Assembly: GCF_003958645.1 (NCBI RefSeq)
Contig: NZ_RXLO01000001.1
Coordinates: 620,001 to 684,000, forward strand
Source: Chitinophaga rhizosphaerae
GTDB lineage: Bacteria > Bacteroidota > Bacteroidia > Chitinophagales > Chitinophagaceae
DNA: 64,000 bases
Reading direction: 5' to 3'
Shown: positions 18,991 through 28,200 of the stretch, in pieces
How positions within the stretch are numbered: position 1 is the stretch's first letter
How the letters are laid out: the number at the start of each line of letters is the position of its first letter
Position numbers and translations under genes: made by a program
The notes under the pieces: model-generated
Told to the model about the DNA's origin: nothing
Databases searched by the model: none
What the model saw: the letters and a program-made list of their open reading frames with translations, nothing else

Positions 18991-21420
18991 ATGCCCCGCT
19001 GGTTAAGAATCATGCTTATCTCCGCCGGTAGCCTCCTGGTGCTGGTTATCGTACTCTGGCTCGTGCTCGCGCTTATCATCCGCAGCAGGAAAGCCAGTAT
19101 CCTCGCCGATATCAGCCAACAGCTCAGCGAACGCCTCAACGGAGACCTCACCATCCGCGACATGGAACCCTCGCTGGTGCGCAGTTTCCCGCAGATTTCA
19201 GTGACGCTCAAAGACGTGACGCTGAAAGACAGTCTTTTCGACCGCCACGGCCACGCCCTGCTGCACCTGAAGGAAGTGTACGTGAAGGTCAACACTTTCG
19301 CGCTCATCCGCAAACGGGTGTCTATCCGCGAAGTCAGTCTCGAAAACGGGGACATTTACCTGTACACCGACAGTCTTGGTTACTCGAACGGCTACCTGCT
19401 GAAGGGCAGGGAAAAGAAAGACACATCCGCCGCCAAAAAGCCCACGCCCGTCATCGCCGAATTTTCGCTGGAAAACGTCCGTTTCACACTGGAAAACCAG
19501 CAGAAATTAAAATACTTCCATTTCGATGTAAAGCGCCTCGAAGGCCGGATGCACGAAACCGATTCCGGCTGGCAGGCCCGCATCGATCCGGAAATCCTGA
19601 TCCAGGATATGCAGTTCAACACCTCCAAAGGCAGCTATGCGAAGAACAAAACGCTGTCGGGCCCGCTGGACCTCACTTTCATCTCCTACAATAAAATGCT
19701 CCGCATCGCGCAGCAAACGATCCGGTTCGATCAGCAGCCCGTGCTGCTGGAAGGTGCGTTCATCTTTTCGGAAGCGCCGCCCGCATTCCGGCTCAACATC
19801 AAGGCGGCCGGCATTCCGTTCAAATTCGCCACTACGCTCGTGACGCCGAACATTACCGCCAAACTATCACCCATCGATTTTGAAAAGCCGCTGGACGTGG
19901 AAGCAGAAATCCGCGGCCACATGAAATTCCGCGACACGCCTTACGTGCGCGTGGGATGGGTGGTGCGCGACAACCGGCTGACGGGCGCCAATCTCGCCCT
20001 CGACAAGGTCAATTTCGACGGCGCGTTCCTTAACGAACTGGTTCCCGGCCAGGGCCACAACGACGCCAATTCCCGGTTAAGCGTATACCGTTTTTCGGCG
20101 GAATACGACAGCATTCCCGTTACGGCCGACACGATACGAGTCATCAATCTCCAGAAGCCCCTGCTCACCGGGCGTTTCCGTTCGGATTTCCCGCTCACCC
20201 GCCTCACAAATGCGCTCGATCCGCACCTCTTCGAATTCACTTCCGGGAAAGCCGCGCTGGATCTTCAATATGCCGGTTCCTGGGACGCGAAAGATACTGC
20301 AGGCGGCGCGCTGGAAGGCTCCGTTTCCATCAGCGGCGGCGCCTTTACCTACGTGCCGCGCAACCTGGCCGTCCACGATTGCCATGCCACGCTGGCGTTC
20401 ACGCAGGGACATCTGTATCTCCGCGGCATCCGGGCGCAATCGGGCGCCAGCAGGGTAGAGATGGACGGAAGCATCCTTAATATCCTCAACCTGTATTTTT
20501 CCGCGCCGGAAAAGATCGTGCTGAACTGGAACGTCCGCAGCCCGCTCATCAACCTCAACGAATTCCAATCGTTTTTCGGACGGAGGGCGAAAAGTAAATC
20601 CCGCGCGCAGACGCGCCAGCAGAAGCATATGCGGGCGCGGTTCGTGCGGCAGCTAGACACCATGCTGGAGGCCTCCAGCGTGCATATGCAGGTGGAGGTA
20701 GACAAGGTGCGCTACCGGAAATTCAACGCCAGCAACGTGCGGGCGGATGTGCATATGGGGCAGGACGGCGTACGGTTCAATAAAGTGGGCCTCAACGCCG
20801 TAGGCGGGCAAATGCAACTGAGCGGCGCCATCCTCCAGCAGCAGAAGGGCGACCGATTCAACCTGGACGCCGACATCCGGCAGGTACAGGTAGACCAGCT
20901 GTTTAGCGCATTCGAGAATTTCGGGCAGGACGGGATCACGGCGCAAAATCTCCGTGGCGTGTTTTCCGCGAAAGCGAAGCTGACGGGCGGGATGAAGGAA
21001 GATATCAGCATCCAGCCCCATTCCATGAACGGGTCCGTGTCTTTCAACCTCAACCGCGGCGCCCTGCTGGATTTCAAGCCGCTGGTGAACGTCGGGAAGT
21101 TCATTTTCCGCAAGCGCGATATGAGCAACATCACGTTCGACAACATCCGCAACACCCTCGACATCCGCGGCAACAAGATTTACATCCATCCCATGCTCAT
21201 CGCGTCCAGCGTTTTAAACATCGAAGTGGAAGGGACATACGGCATTCCGAAGGGTACCGACATCAAGCTGAAAGTTCCGCTCCGCAATCCGAAGAAAGAC
21301 GAACTGGTGACAGACGCCGACGAACTGCGGAAACGCCGCAAAAGCGGCATCGTGGTGAATCTGCATGCGGTAGACGGAGACGATGGAAAGGTGAAACTGA
21401 AACTCGGGAAAGGGGACTGA
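18991..21420 (+). CDS. AsmA-like protein
   Basis: The 809-residue protein has one N-terminal TM helix (SAGSLLVLVIVLWLVLALII), then a long beta-rich body with repeated strand patterns. An AsmA start (LNGDLTIRDMEPSLVRSFPQ) and an AsmA C-terminal region (VDQLFSAFENFGQDGITAQN, LNRGALLDFKPL, LDIRGNKIYIHPML) are recognisable. Such proteins are inner-membrane anchored and span the envelope, and relatives move phospholipids toward the outer membrane; that role here is by family only. It is transcribed alone, divergent from the MtfA-like gene across a 58-bp gap. Confidence 0.88.
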   Translation: MPRWLRIMLISAGSLLVLVIVLWLVLALIIRSRKASILADISQQLSERLNGDLTIRDMEPSLVRSFPQISVTLKDVTLKDSLFDRHGHALLHLKEVYVKVNTFALIRKRVSIREVSLENGDIYLYTDSLGYSNGYLLKGREKKDTSAAKKPTPVIAEFSLENVRFTLENQQKLKYFHFDVKRLEGRMHETDSGWQARIDPEILIQDMQFNTSKGSYAKNKTLSGPLDLTFISYNKMLRIAQQTIRFDQQPVLLEGAFIFSEAPPAFRLNIKAAGIPFKFATTLVTPNITAKLSPIDFEKPLDVEAEIRGHMKFRDTPYVRVGWVVRDNRLTGANLALDKVNFDGAFLNELVPGQGHNDANSRLSVYRFSAEYDSIPVTADTIRVINLQKPLLTGRFRSDFPLTRLTNALDPHLFEFTSGKAALDLQYAGSWDAKDTAGGALEGSVSISGGAFTYVPRNLAVHDCHATLAFTQGHLYLRGIRAQSGASRVEMDGSILNILNLYFSAPEKIVLNWNVRSPLINLNEFQSFFGRRAKSKSRAQTRQQKHMRARFVRQLDTMLEASSVHMQVEVDKVRYRKFNASNVRADVHMGQDGVRFNKVGLNAVGGQMQLSGAILQQQKGDRFNLDADIRQVQVDQLFSAFENFGQDGITAQNLRGVFSAKAKLTGGMKEDISIQPHSMNGSVSFNLNRGALLDFKPLVNVGKFIFRKRDMSNITFDNIRNTLDIRGNKIYIHPMLIASSVLNIEVEGTYGIPKGTDIKLKVPLRNPKKDELVTDADELRKRRKSGIVVNLHAVDGDDGKVKLKLGKGD

Positions 21421-21505
21421 CCCCGGATTTGGGAAATCCGGCCCCGCGAACACTGCCGCTATCTCCGGTGTTATAACTACAGTACTTCCCCTCACAAACA
21501 AGCTT

Positions 21506-22225
21506 ATGCATCCAAATAACAACCGCCCGCGCGCGGGCACGCTGTACGAAAAATCGACCGTCATCAATGTTTCCAAAACCGGCAGGATGCTTTCATCGGC
21601 CGCCGGCGCCTCGTTGATTTACCTGGCGCTTTCCGGCATGAAGCGATCGCCCGTCAAAAACATCGGGAAACTGCTGGTGGGCGGGTATCTGCTGTACCGG
21701 GGGCTTTCCGGCAATTGCCCCATCACCGCGGCGATAGACGATGAGCAAAGGCCCAAACACGCCCGTGCCGTCAATATCCGTACCTCGCTGATCGTGGAAC
21801 GCCCGCGGGGCGAAGTATACGCGTATTGGCGCCAACTGAGCAACCTGCCGCTTTTCATGGCGCATCTCGATGACGTGGAGGTGCTCGACACCAGACTTTC
21901 GCACTGGACGATCAAGCTGGCCGGCAATATGAAGCTGGAGTGGGACGCCGAGATCACTGAAGACAAGCCTGGCGAAGAGCTGGCCTGGCGCTCGCTGGAA
22001 GGCGCGGAAATCGCCAATGCCGGCAAGGTCCGCTTCCGGGATACGGAAAACGGCGGCACCGAAATCCTGGTCACCTTCACCTATCGCCCGCCCGCCGGAT
22101 TCATGGGCGCGGGGCTGGCAAGGTTGATGAACCCTGCATTCGCGCAACTGGTGCGCCATGATATCATCCGTTTCAAACAGCACCTGGAAGAGGTGCCCGC
22201 GCCCGACAATTCGGGCCGCGGATAG
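21506..22225 (+). CDS. SRPBCC family protein with N-terminal membrane hairpin
   Basis: The 239-residue protein has an N-terminal hydrophobic region (SSAAGASLIYLALSG, LLVGGYLLYRGLSG) like DUF2892, then an SRPBCC/cyclase-like lipid-binding fold: TSLIVERPRGEVYAYWRQLS, LPLFMAHLDDVEVLD, EWDAEITEDKPGEELAWRS and VTFTYRPPAGFMG. This two-part architecture is common in bacteria, where no ligand has been settled. It lies 85 bp after the AsmA-like gene on the same strand and ends before the 22263-22297 terminator, so co-transcription with AsmA is possible. Confidence 0.88.
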   Translation: MHPNNNRPRAGTLYEKSTVINVSKTGRMLSSAAGASLIYLALSGMKRSPVKNIGKLLVGGYLLYRGLSGNCPITAAIDDEQRPKHARAVNIRTSLIVERPRGEVYAYWRQLSNLPLFMAHLDDVEVLDTRLSHWTIKLAGNMKLEWDAEITEDKPGEELAWRSLEGAEIANAGKVRFRDTENGGTEILVTFTYRPPAGFMGAGLARLMNPAFAQLVRHDIIRFKQHLEEVPAPDNSGRG

Positions 22226-22262
22226 CTGGTAGGCAAATCTCCGGATCACTAACCCAAACGAA

Positions 22263-22297
22263 AAAATGGCTGTTCCCGCATTGGGAACAGCCATTTT
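22263..22297. terminator. Bidirectional terminator
   Basis: AAAATGGCTGTTCCC pairs perfectly with GGGAACAGCCATTTT around GCATT. It separates the plus-strand SRPBCC gene from the convergent small minus-strand gene and can serve both. Confidence 0.9.
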
Positions 22298-22322
22298 CAT
22301 GTAATCCCGAACATCCTGTATG

Positions 22323-22577
22323 CTATGGCCTAAAGGTCCGGAACGTATCGGGCCGCGGCTTGTTGGACGTATCCTCGCGTTCCTTGCGGTCCTTTTTCTT
22401 TTTCTTTTCCTTTTTTGGTGTGGTATCACCCGGTTCCATAGGAACGGTGTCTGTCCAATGAACATAAGGCGTTGATCCTGCGGCGGTGGAAAGTCCGCCG
22501 GAGGCGCTCCATGCTTGGGTCATCGCTACCACCACGAAGGCGGTGATGACGCTCAGGGGAGTGATCGTCGATTTCAT
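22323..22577 (-). CDS. Small exported lysine-rich protein, unknown
   Basis: The 84-residue protein starts with a hydrophobic segment ending in QAWSAS that could be a signal peptide or anchor. After it comes a Thr/Pro-rich linker, a block of mixed Lys/Asp/Glu (PKKEKKKKKDRKER) and a Pro-rich end. No catalytic motif is visible. It follows the acidic 77-residue gene by 42 bp on the same strand, so the two may be one transcript. It is kept as real because of the clean signal-like start and its placement between two terminators. The function is unknown. Confidence 0.55.
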   Translation of the reverse strand: MKSTITPLSVITAFVVVAMTQAWSASGGLSTAAGSTPYVHWTDTVPMEPGDTTPKKEKKKKKDRKEREDTSNKPRPDTFRTFRP

Positions 22578-22619
22578 GTGCGTGATATTTACTGGTTATC
22601 AATAAGATATGATTGAAAA

Positions 22620-22853
22620 TTAATAGATTTTGTATTCACGGATAATGCGTTCCCATTCATCGTCATCGAACAATTCATCGTCCGAGCCGGGCCGGCTGCG
22701 GGCGCTTCCGGGCTCTTCATCTTTCTCAGTGAAAGCTTCGGCCTGGGGGTCTTCCGGCCATCTTTCCTCTTCGCCGCCGGGGCGGAAGTCTGTATTGAGC
22801 GGATTGTTCCTTGCAGGCGCCTGTCCGTCCTGCCATTTCTTTTTCTGTTGCAT
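22620..22853 (-). CDS. Small acidic protein, unknown
   Basis: The 77-residue, soluble, low-complexity protein has basic residues at the start (MQQKKKW), a Pro/Glu/Asp-rich middle and an acidic end DDELFDDDEWERIIREYKIY that looks like one amphipathic helix. No family is recognised. It starts with ATG at 22853 and has no signal peptide. A longer overlapping frame (22589-23032) reads through the same DNA but shows no protein-like pattern. The region from 22854 to 23077 holds only a terminator. Confidence 0.45.
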   Translation of the reverse strand: MQQKKKWQDGQAPARNNPLNTDFRPGGEEERWPEDPQAEAFTEKDEEPGSARSRPGSDDELFDDDEWERIIREYKIY

Positions 22854-22979
22854 GGTATAACGGTTTTGGTGATGAATGATTTCAGGTAAAAACCGTCAAA
22901 TACCGATCCATGCGCATGGGCCGTCAACAGCAGGAAAAGATAGGGAAGGAGTGGTACAGAGTGGGTAATTGGCGCAACT

Positions 22980-23011
22980 AAAAGGCCCGCCCCCTTGCCG
23001 GGAACGGGCCT
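22980..23011 (-). terminator. Terminator of the beta-barrel gene
   Basis: On the minus strand AGGCCCG pairs with CGGGCCT around a 15-nt loop, followed by TTTTAG. It lies 67 bp after the stop of the outer-membrane protein gene. Confidence 0.7.
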
Positions 23012-23077
23012 GCCCTTGATTCCCGGCGTCACCGACCGGGAAAATTCGTCTGGCTATGAAAACAGGATACCGATCCG

Positions 23078-23656
23078 TTAGAAACGGCCGGCCACACCGA
23101 GCTTGATCCAGGTTACATCGTATCCCAGTTCGGAATACACACCGAAGCCGGGCGTAAAGAAGTAACGGGCGCCGGCGATGAAGCCTACGTGGAAATCGGT
23201 GTCTTTGGATTTGAAGTTCGCATCGCCGTAATCCCCGGTTCCGCCGCTTACCTTGCTGGACCAGAAGCGCGCGCCGAGCTGGAGGGCGCCGTAGAGGTCG
23301 AGCTTTTCGATCTTGATCAGGTCGGAATTGAGGTGGTACGCACCGCGCAGGGCGATCACGGAATTGGCATACTTCCATTTGCGGGACGCTTCCACGTCTT
23401 CGTAGTCAAAAAAATGATCGGTGTACTTCACGCTGCGGTACGAAGCGGTGATCCCTGCGCCGAAGTAACCCGGGCCTACCTTGTAAGGTAAAATTCTTTC
23501 GTAGGTGAAATTCAGGGTGGGCATACCTTTGGCGCCCGAGGCGTAATCGAGGGTGTTACCGAAACCGATGCCGGCCTGGATAATGTTCTTCTTGTCTTGT
23601 GCACTGGCACCTCCGATGATACCGCAGAGCAAAATGACGGTAAAAATTCTCTTCAT
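23078..23656 (-). CDS. Outer-membrane beta-barrel protein
   Basis: The 192-residue protein has a signal peptide (VILLCGIIGGASAQ) followed by alternating amphipathic strands, for example NIIQAGIGFGNTLDYASG, GYFGAGITASYRSVKY and FHVGFIAGARYFFTPGFGVY. It ends in Phe (VAGRF), as expected for a BAM-inserted barrel. The size suits an eight-strand barrel of the PorT/OmpW type common in Bacteroidota. It is transcribed alone, with a minus-strand TATTTTTG box 48 bp upstream and its own terminator. The ligand or role is unknown. Confidence 0.85.
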   Translation of the reverse strand: MKRIFTVILLCGIIGGASAQDKKNIIQAGIGFGNTLDYASGAKGMPTLNFTYERILPYKVGPGYFGAGITASYRSVKYTDHFFDYEDVEASRKWKYANSVIALRGAYHLNSDLIKIEKLDLYGALQLGARFWSSKVSGGTGDYGDANFKSKDTDFHVGFIAGARYFFTPGFGVYSELGYDVTWIKLGVAGRF

Positions 23657-23703
23657 GTTTGAATAAATGGTTTAATGAATTGACGTTTTTGGGATTACGG
23701 CTG

Positions 23704-23711
23704 CAAAAATA
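23704..23711 (-). promoter_or_regulatory. -7 box of the beta-barrel gene
   Basis: Minus-strand TATTTTTG (TAnnTTTG), 48 bp before ATG 23656. Confidence 0.5.
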
Positions 23712-23818
23712 TCATCGAGCGGGGTGTGCTGTCTCAGTATCCGTACCTATTTTTGAAATTGAGTACTTCCCGCAGTTTTTCCCCGGTCCGCTACGCAGAT
23801 ACACTGCGCACGATGCAG

Positions 23819-23826
23819 TATATTTG
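23819..23826 (+). promoter_or_regulatory. -7 box immediately before the exonuclease/GIY-YIG gene
   Basis: TATATTTG ends 4 bp before ATG 23831. If used, transcription would start at about the start codon, giving a leaderless mRNA; this also argues against the longer upstream frame. Confidence 0.45.
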
Positions 23827-23830
23827 CCGT

Positions 23831-25204
23831 ATGTACGCGATCGTAGACATTGAAACCACCGGCGGGCACGCCAGCGCGGGGAAGATCACCGAGGTAGCCA
23901 TTTTTTTGCATGACGGCATGCAGATCACCGGCCGGTACGAGACCCTGGTGAACCCGGGTATCCCCATTCCACGGTACATCCAGGCGCTGACCGGCATTAC
24001 GGACGAGATGGTGGAAAGCGCCCCGCAATTCGAAGATATCGCGGAGCATGTCTTCAACCTTCTCCAGGGCCAGATCTTCATCGCGCACAATGTCAACTTC
24101 GACTATTCGTTCCTCCGCCACGAGCTTGGCCACTGCGGCTACAAGCTCCAGGCGAAAAAACTCTGCACCGTTCGCCTCAGCCGCAAGGTGTTCCCCGGTT
24201 TTCCGTCGTACAGCCTGGGCAATCTTTGCCGCCAGCTGAATATCGGTATCGTGAACCGCCACCGCGCTTCGGGAGACGCCAGCGCTACCGTCCGCCTCTT
24301 CGAACTGCTGCTCGCGGCAGATAAAATGGGAGCCATCGCACAGGCGCTCAATGCCCGTTCGAAAGACAAATGGCTGCCGCTGCACCTTTCACAGGATTAT
24401 GTAGACGATCTGCCCGCTACGCCCGGGGTGTATTATTTCCATAATGAAAAAGGGAAAGTAGTCTATGTGGGAAAGGCGAGGAACATCCGCAAAAGGGTCA
24501 CCAGCCATTTCACGGGAAACAGCGCCGGCCGGCAACGCCAGGAATTCCTCCGCAACATCCACAGTATCACCTTCGAGAAAACCGGGACGGAACTGATGGC
24601 CTTCATCCTGGAATCCATCGAAATCCGCCGGTTGTGGCCGCAATACAACAATGCGCAGAAACGCATCGAATCGAAATTCGGGTTTTATACTTTCGAAGAC
24701 CAGCAAGGCTACCTCCGCCTGGCCATTGAAAAAAGAAGGAAATACACGACGCCCGTTTTCGCCTTCAACCTCCTGGCCGAAGGCCATAGCCTGCTCAGGC
24801 AGCTCATCCGGGAATTCAAGCTTTGCCCGAAGCTATGCTTCCTGCAAACCAGTCCCGATCCCTGTACCGGCCTGGCGGATAAAACCTGCAAGGGCGCCTG
24901 CGAGAAAAAGGAGAAACCGGACAAATACAATCAACGCGTGCTGGAAGCCATCGGCCACCTGCAATCCCAACAGCCGTCGTTCCTCATCCTCGACGCCGGC
25001 CGCCAGGCCACCGAACAAAGCTGCATCCTCATGGAAAAAGGGAAATTCTATGGAATGGGCTACGTTCCCCGCGATGTAGCCGTATCCGATACCGCCATGC
25101 TGAAAGACTGGCTGACGCAATACCCTGAAAACGAATTCATACTCAATTTGTTACGAACTTACGCGAATAATAACGCGGGACGGTTGGTGCAGGTACCTGC
25201 ATAA
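23831..25204 (+). CDS. DnaQ-like exonuclease fused to UvrC-type GIY-YIG domain
   Basis: The chosen start, MYAIVDIETTGG at 23831, is the usual beginning of the exonuclease domain; the 35 codons upstream are not conserved in type. The 457 residues hold a DEDD 3'-5' exonuclease (DIETTG near 5, HNVNFDYSFL near 85, HRASGDASATVRL near 145), then a GIY-YIG nuclease (TPGVYYFHNEKGKVVYVGKA near 200, with Arg in RKRVTSHF). A Cys-rich segment with CPKLCF and DKTCKGACEKKE comes later. Epsilon-like exonucleases fused to a UvrC/Cho-like nuclease occur in several phyla and are presumed to act in DNA repair. It is monocistronic, with a terminator at 25224-25270. Confidence 0.9.
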   Translation: MYAIVDIETTGGHASAGKITEVAIFLHDGMQITGRYETLVNPGIPIPRYIQALTGITDEMVESAPQFEDIAEHVFNLLQGQIFIAHNVNFDYSFLRHELGHCGYKLQAKKLCTVRLSRKVFPGFPSYSLGNLCRQLNIGIVNRHRASGDASATVRLFELLLAADKMGAIAQALNARSKDKWLPLHLSQDYVDDLPATPGVYYFHNEKGKVVYVGKARNIRKRVTSHFTGNSAGRQRQEFLRNIHSITFEKTGTELMAFILESIEIRRLWPQYNNAQKRIESKFGFYTFEDQQGYLRLAIEKRRKYTTPVFAFNLLAEGHSLLRQLIREFKLCPKLCFLQTSPDPCTGLADKTCKGACEKKEKPDKYNQRVLEAIGHLQSQQPSFLILDAGRQATEQSCILMEKGKFYGMGYVPRDVAVSDTAMLKDWLTQYPENEFILNLLRTYANNNAGRLVQVPA

Positions 25205-25223
25205 CCTGAAATTATAACCATCA

Positions 25224-25270
25224 ATGGCCACCAGGAAAGGCTTCAACTCCCGGGTGGCCATCGATTTTTT
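25224..25270 (+). terminator. Terminator after the exonuclease/GIY-YIG gene
   Basis: ATGGCCACC pairs with GGTGGCCAT around a 20-nt loop and is followed by CGATTTTTT on the plus strand. Confidence 0.8.
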
Positions 25271-25286
25271 GGTATGGTCTCTTCAA

Positions 25287-28200
25287 TCAGCTGGCAGCCA
25301 ACTCCCGCCATCCCGCTGCTTTCTTCTCCGCGATGGCCTTATCCATTTCCTTTTCCGCATCCGCTTCATTGATGCAGGTTTTCACCTCGATCTGCCCCTT
25401 CGTCCCGGATTTACCGTGGCGGATAAAGAGCTTCGGGCCGGTGGCCGTTATTTCCCAGAATTTCTCCTGTTTGCCCTCGCCGGACAATAGGCGAACCGTG
25501 CCCTCCGGCAACGCGTCTTCCTTCATCACCGCATTCCCGTTGGCTTGCGCCTGTTTGCCCAGGCGTTTCATAATATCCTCGACCACTTTTTCCGGTTCCG
25601 ACAGCCAGTCTTTTGCGTACACCGTCATCGTCCGCCAGCCGAAAGTCTCCATCACGGCGGGCCGCTGGTAATATTGCTCAAGCACGTTGTCGTGCTGGTA
25701 CCATGCTTCGTCGTCTACCTGGATGCCCAGCGCGAATTGCGCGTCGTCGGGTTTGGATTTCACCGCTAGCGAACAACGGAAACCGCTCTGGCCTACCTGT
25801 TCGGCAACGGTCAAACCTTCTTTTTCCAGCGCTTCGCGGATTTCCTGGAGCACCACGGTATCGCCGCTGCGGAAACGGCCTTGCGGACGGGCGGCCGTTA
25901 GCCCGTCGAGCACCATCCTGGCCTGTTTCATATTGCCTGCGCTCACCTGCTCGGCATATTGCAGGAAGCGCGACAGGAAGTTGGCGCCGGGGTTGTAGAG
26001 ATTGGTGATCTGGCCGTGGCGGATAGAGCTTACGATGGCCATATGCCGCCGTGCGCGGCTAAAAATCACGTTCAGCCGTTTTTCACCGCCTTTTTTATTG
26101 ATCGGCCCGAAATGCATGGACATCTTGCCGCGGGGATCGGGGGCGTAGCATACGCTCATGATGATGATATCGCGCTCATCGCCCTGCACATTTTCCAGGT
26201 TTTTCACGAAAAGCCCCGTGAACTGGCCGTTTTCGGTTCGGGCCATGGCTTCGTCGAGGAGATCGTCGAACGCGGGGTCCTGTTCCGCCAATACATCGAG
26301 CGCGGCGTTGATGGCGCTTTGCTGTTCCTGGCTGAAAGCCACGATGCCAATGCTGTCTTTGGTCCGCTTACCCAGCAATTCCCGCACCAGGTGGGCGATG
26401 TAGCCGGCTTCGGCCGTATTGCCGCGTTTGGCGTAGACGCCCTGCGGAATATGGTGGTAGCTGATGCTGCGGTCGAAAATGGCTTTGATATTGAACATGG
26501 CATCTGACGGCGCTGCCACGCTGATCGGCTGCCGCTGTGCGGCATGCTCGCTGCGATCGGGGATCGTGAGGAGCGCGGCGTCGTAAAAAGCGTGGTTGCT
26601 GTAGCTGATCAGCGTTTCGAAGTGACTGCGGTAGTGCCAGCCGAGGAGATAGCTGTTCATTTTGCGGGCGCCCTGGGTGAGGAGGCTGTCCGCATCCGCG
26701 CTGAGGATATCATCGTCCACAGGGTCGGCGCCGAGATCGTCGGGGTCGCCGGTGCGGGCGGAGAAGAAATCGGTCGGCGGCATTTGTTTTTCGTCGCCCA
26801 CGATGATGGTCTGCGGAGCGCGATAGAGCGCCGGAACGCCTTCTTCCAGCGTGATCTGCGAGGCTTCGTCGAAAATAACGGCGTCGAAGAAAGGCTGATC
26901 GAGCGGGAAGGCGTCGCTTACGCTGAGGGGGCTCATGAGCCACACGGGCTTGAGATCGAGCAGCACGCGGCCGCTTGCTCGGGAGCAAAGTTCGCGGATG
27001 CTTTTGAAGCGCATGCTTTTCGAAAATTCGTTTTCGAGGATACGGCGCCCTTCCATATAGGCTTCATCGGCTTTCTGGCTGCGCTGCACGTTTTCGAGGA
27101 ACTGCCGGCGGATATTGGCGCGGATATACGCCGCGTTGAGTTGCAGCAGCTCGCCGTAACAATGCTTTACCGTGCCCACGGCCTGTTCAACATTCTGCGC
27201 GCCAGCCTGCGCGAAGGCTTTGTTGGAACGGTACAGCTGGCGGAGCGATTTCCCGGCCATGCCGGCTTCCAGCTCCCCGGGCGACCAGGGAAGTTTACGC
27301 AGGGCCGATTTGAAATCGCCCGGTAATGCGATATAGTTGCCCAGCACGGGAAGCAATTCTTCGAGGGCGGGGGCGTTGAGGCGGATGGATTCCAGCAGGT
27401 CGGCCAGTTCACCGAAAGGCTGGGGGGCCGGGTCGGCGAGGGTTTGGGCGAGGAGGGACTCCAGTTTGAGAAGGGATTCCTGCAATGCGGCGAGGTGCTT
27501 TACCGTGTCGGCGGCCTGCGGGTGATGGAGGAGATATTGGAGCGATGGCTCGTGCAGTTTCCCGCGCAGCCTTTCCACCGCCAGCCATGTCATTTCCAGT
27601 TGGGAAATGCGGTAATCCGATTCGAGGGATTGCCGGGCGCGGGAGGCCGTTGCCGCCGCTTCGTATTCGTGTTGCAGTTGTTCAAGAATGGATACGGCGG
27701 ACGGAGGCACCGCACGCGCAGCAAAATCGTATTGCGCACGCAGCGTCCTGTTCAGCCGGCGCCATCTGCCTGACAAAAACCGCCAGAAAGAACCTTCGTG
27801 CCGGCGCGCCACTTCCAGCCCCGTAACCGTATCTTCCACCGACAATTTCTGCCGCCAGCCCGTGTTCTGCGCCGCGGCTTCCCCGGCCGATTTTTGCAAT
27901 CCCTTCACTTCCGCGAACCGCTTTTCGAACGCCTGCGCATCGGGATGCGACGGGTCCACCAACCGCAACAGCCCCGCACCCGCCAAAGGCAACAGCAACG
28001 TGGCCTGGAGCACCAGCGCCTTCAGCTCGTTCAACCGGGAAGCATGTTCCCTGGCCGATTGCAGCGCCTCCAGCAGCGCCAGCGCGTCTGCCGTCAATTG
28101 TTTCAGCATGCCGATGGGCTGCGGCGACGCGAACACAGATTCATTGACCCGGCTCAGCGGGTGACTGGCAAACACCGGCTCGGCGCCCGTCTCTTCCAGC

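Noticed and set aside
22589-23032. 147-codon minus frame overlapping the 77-residue acidic gene
   Set aside because: No protein-like pattern; it would also run through the terminator at 22980-23011.
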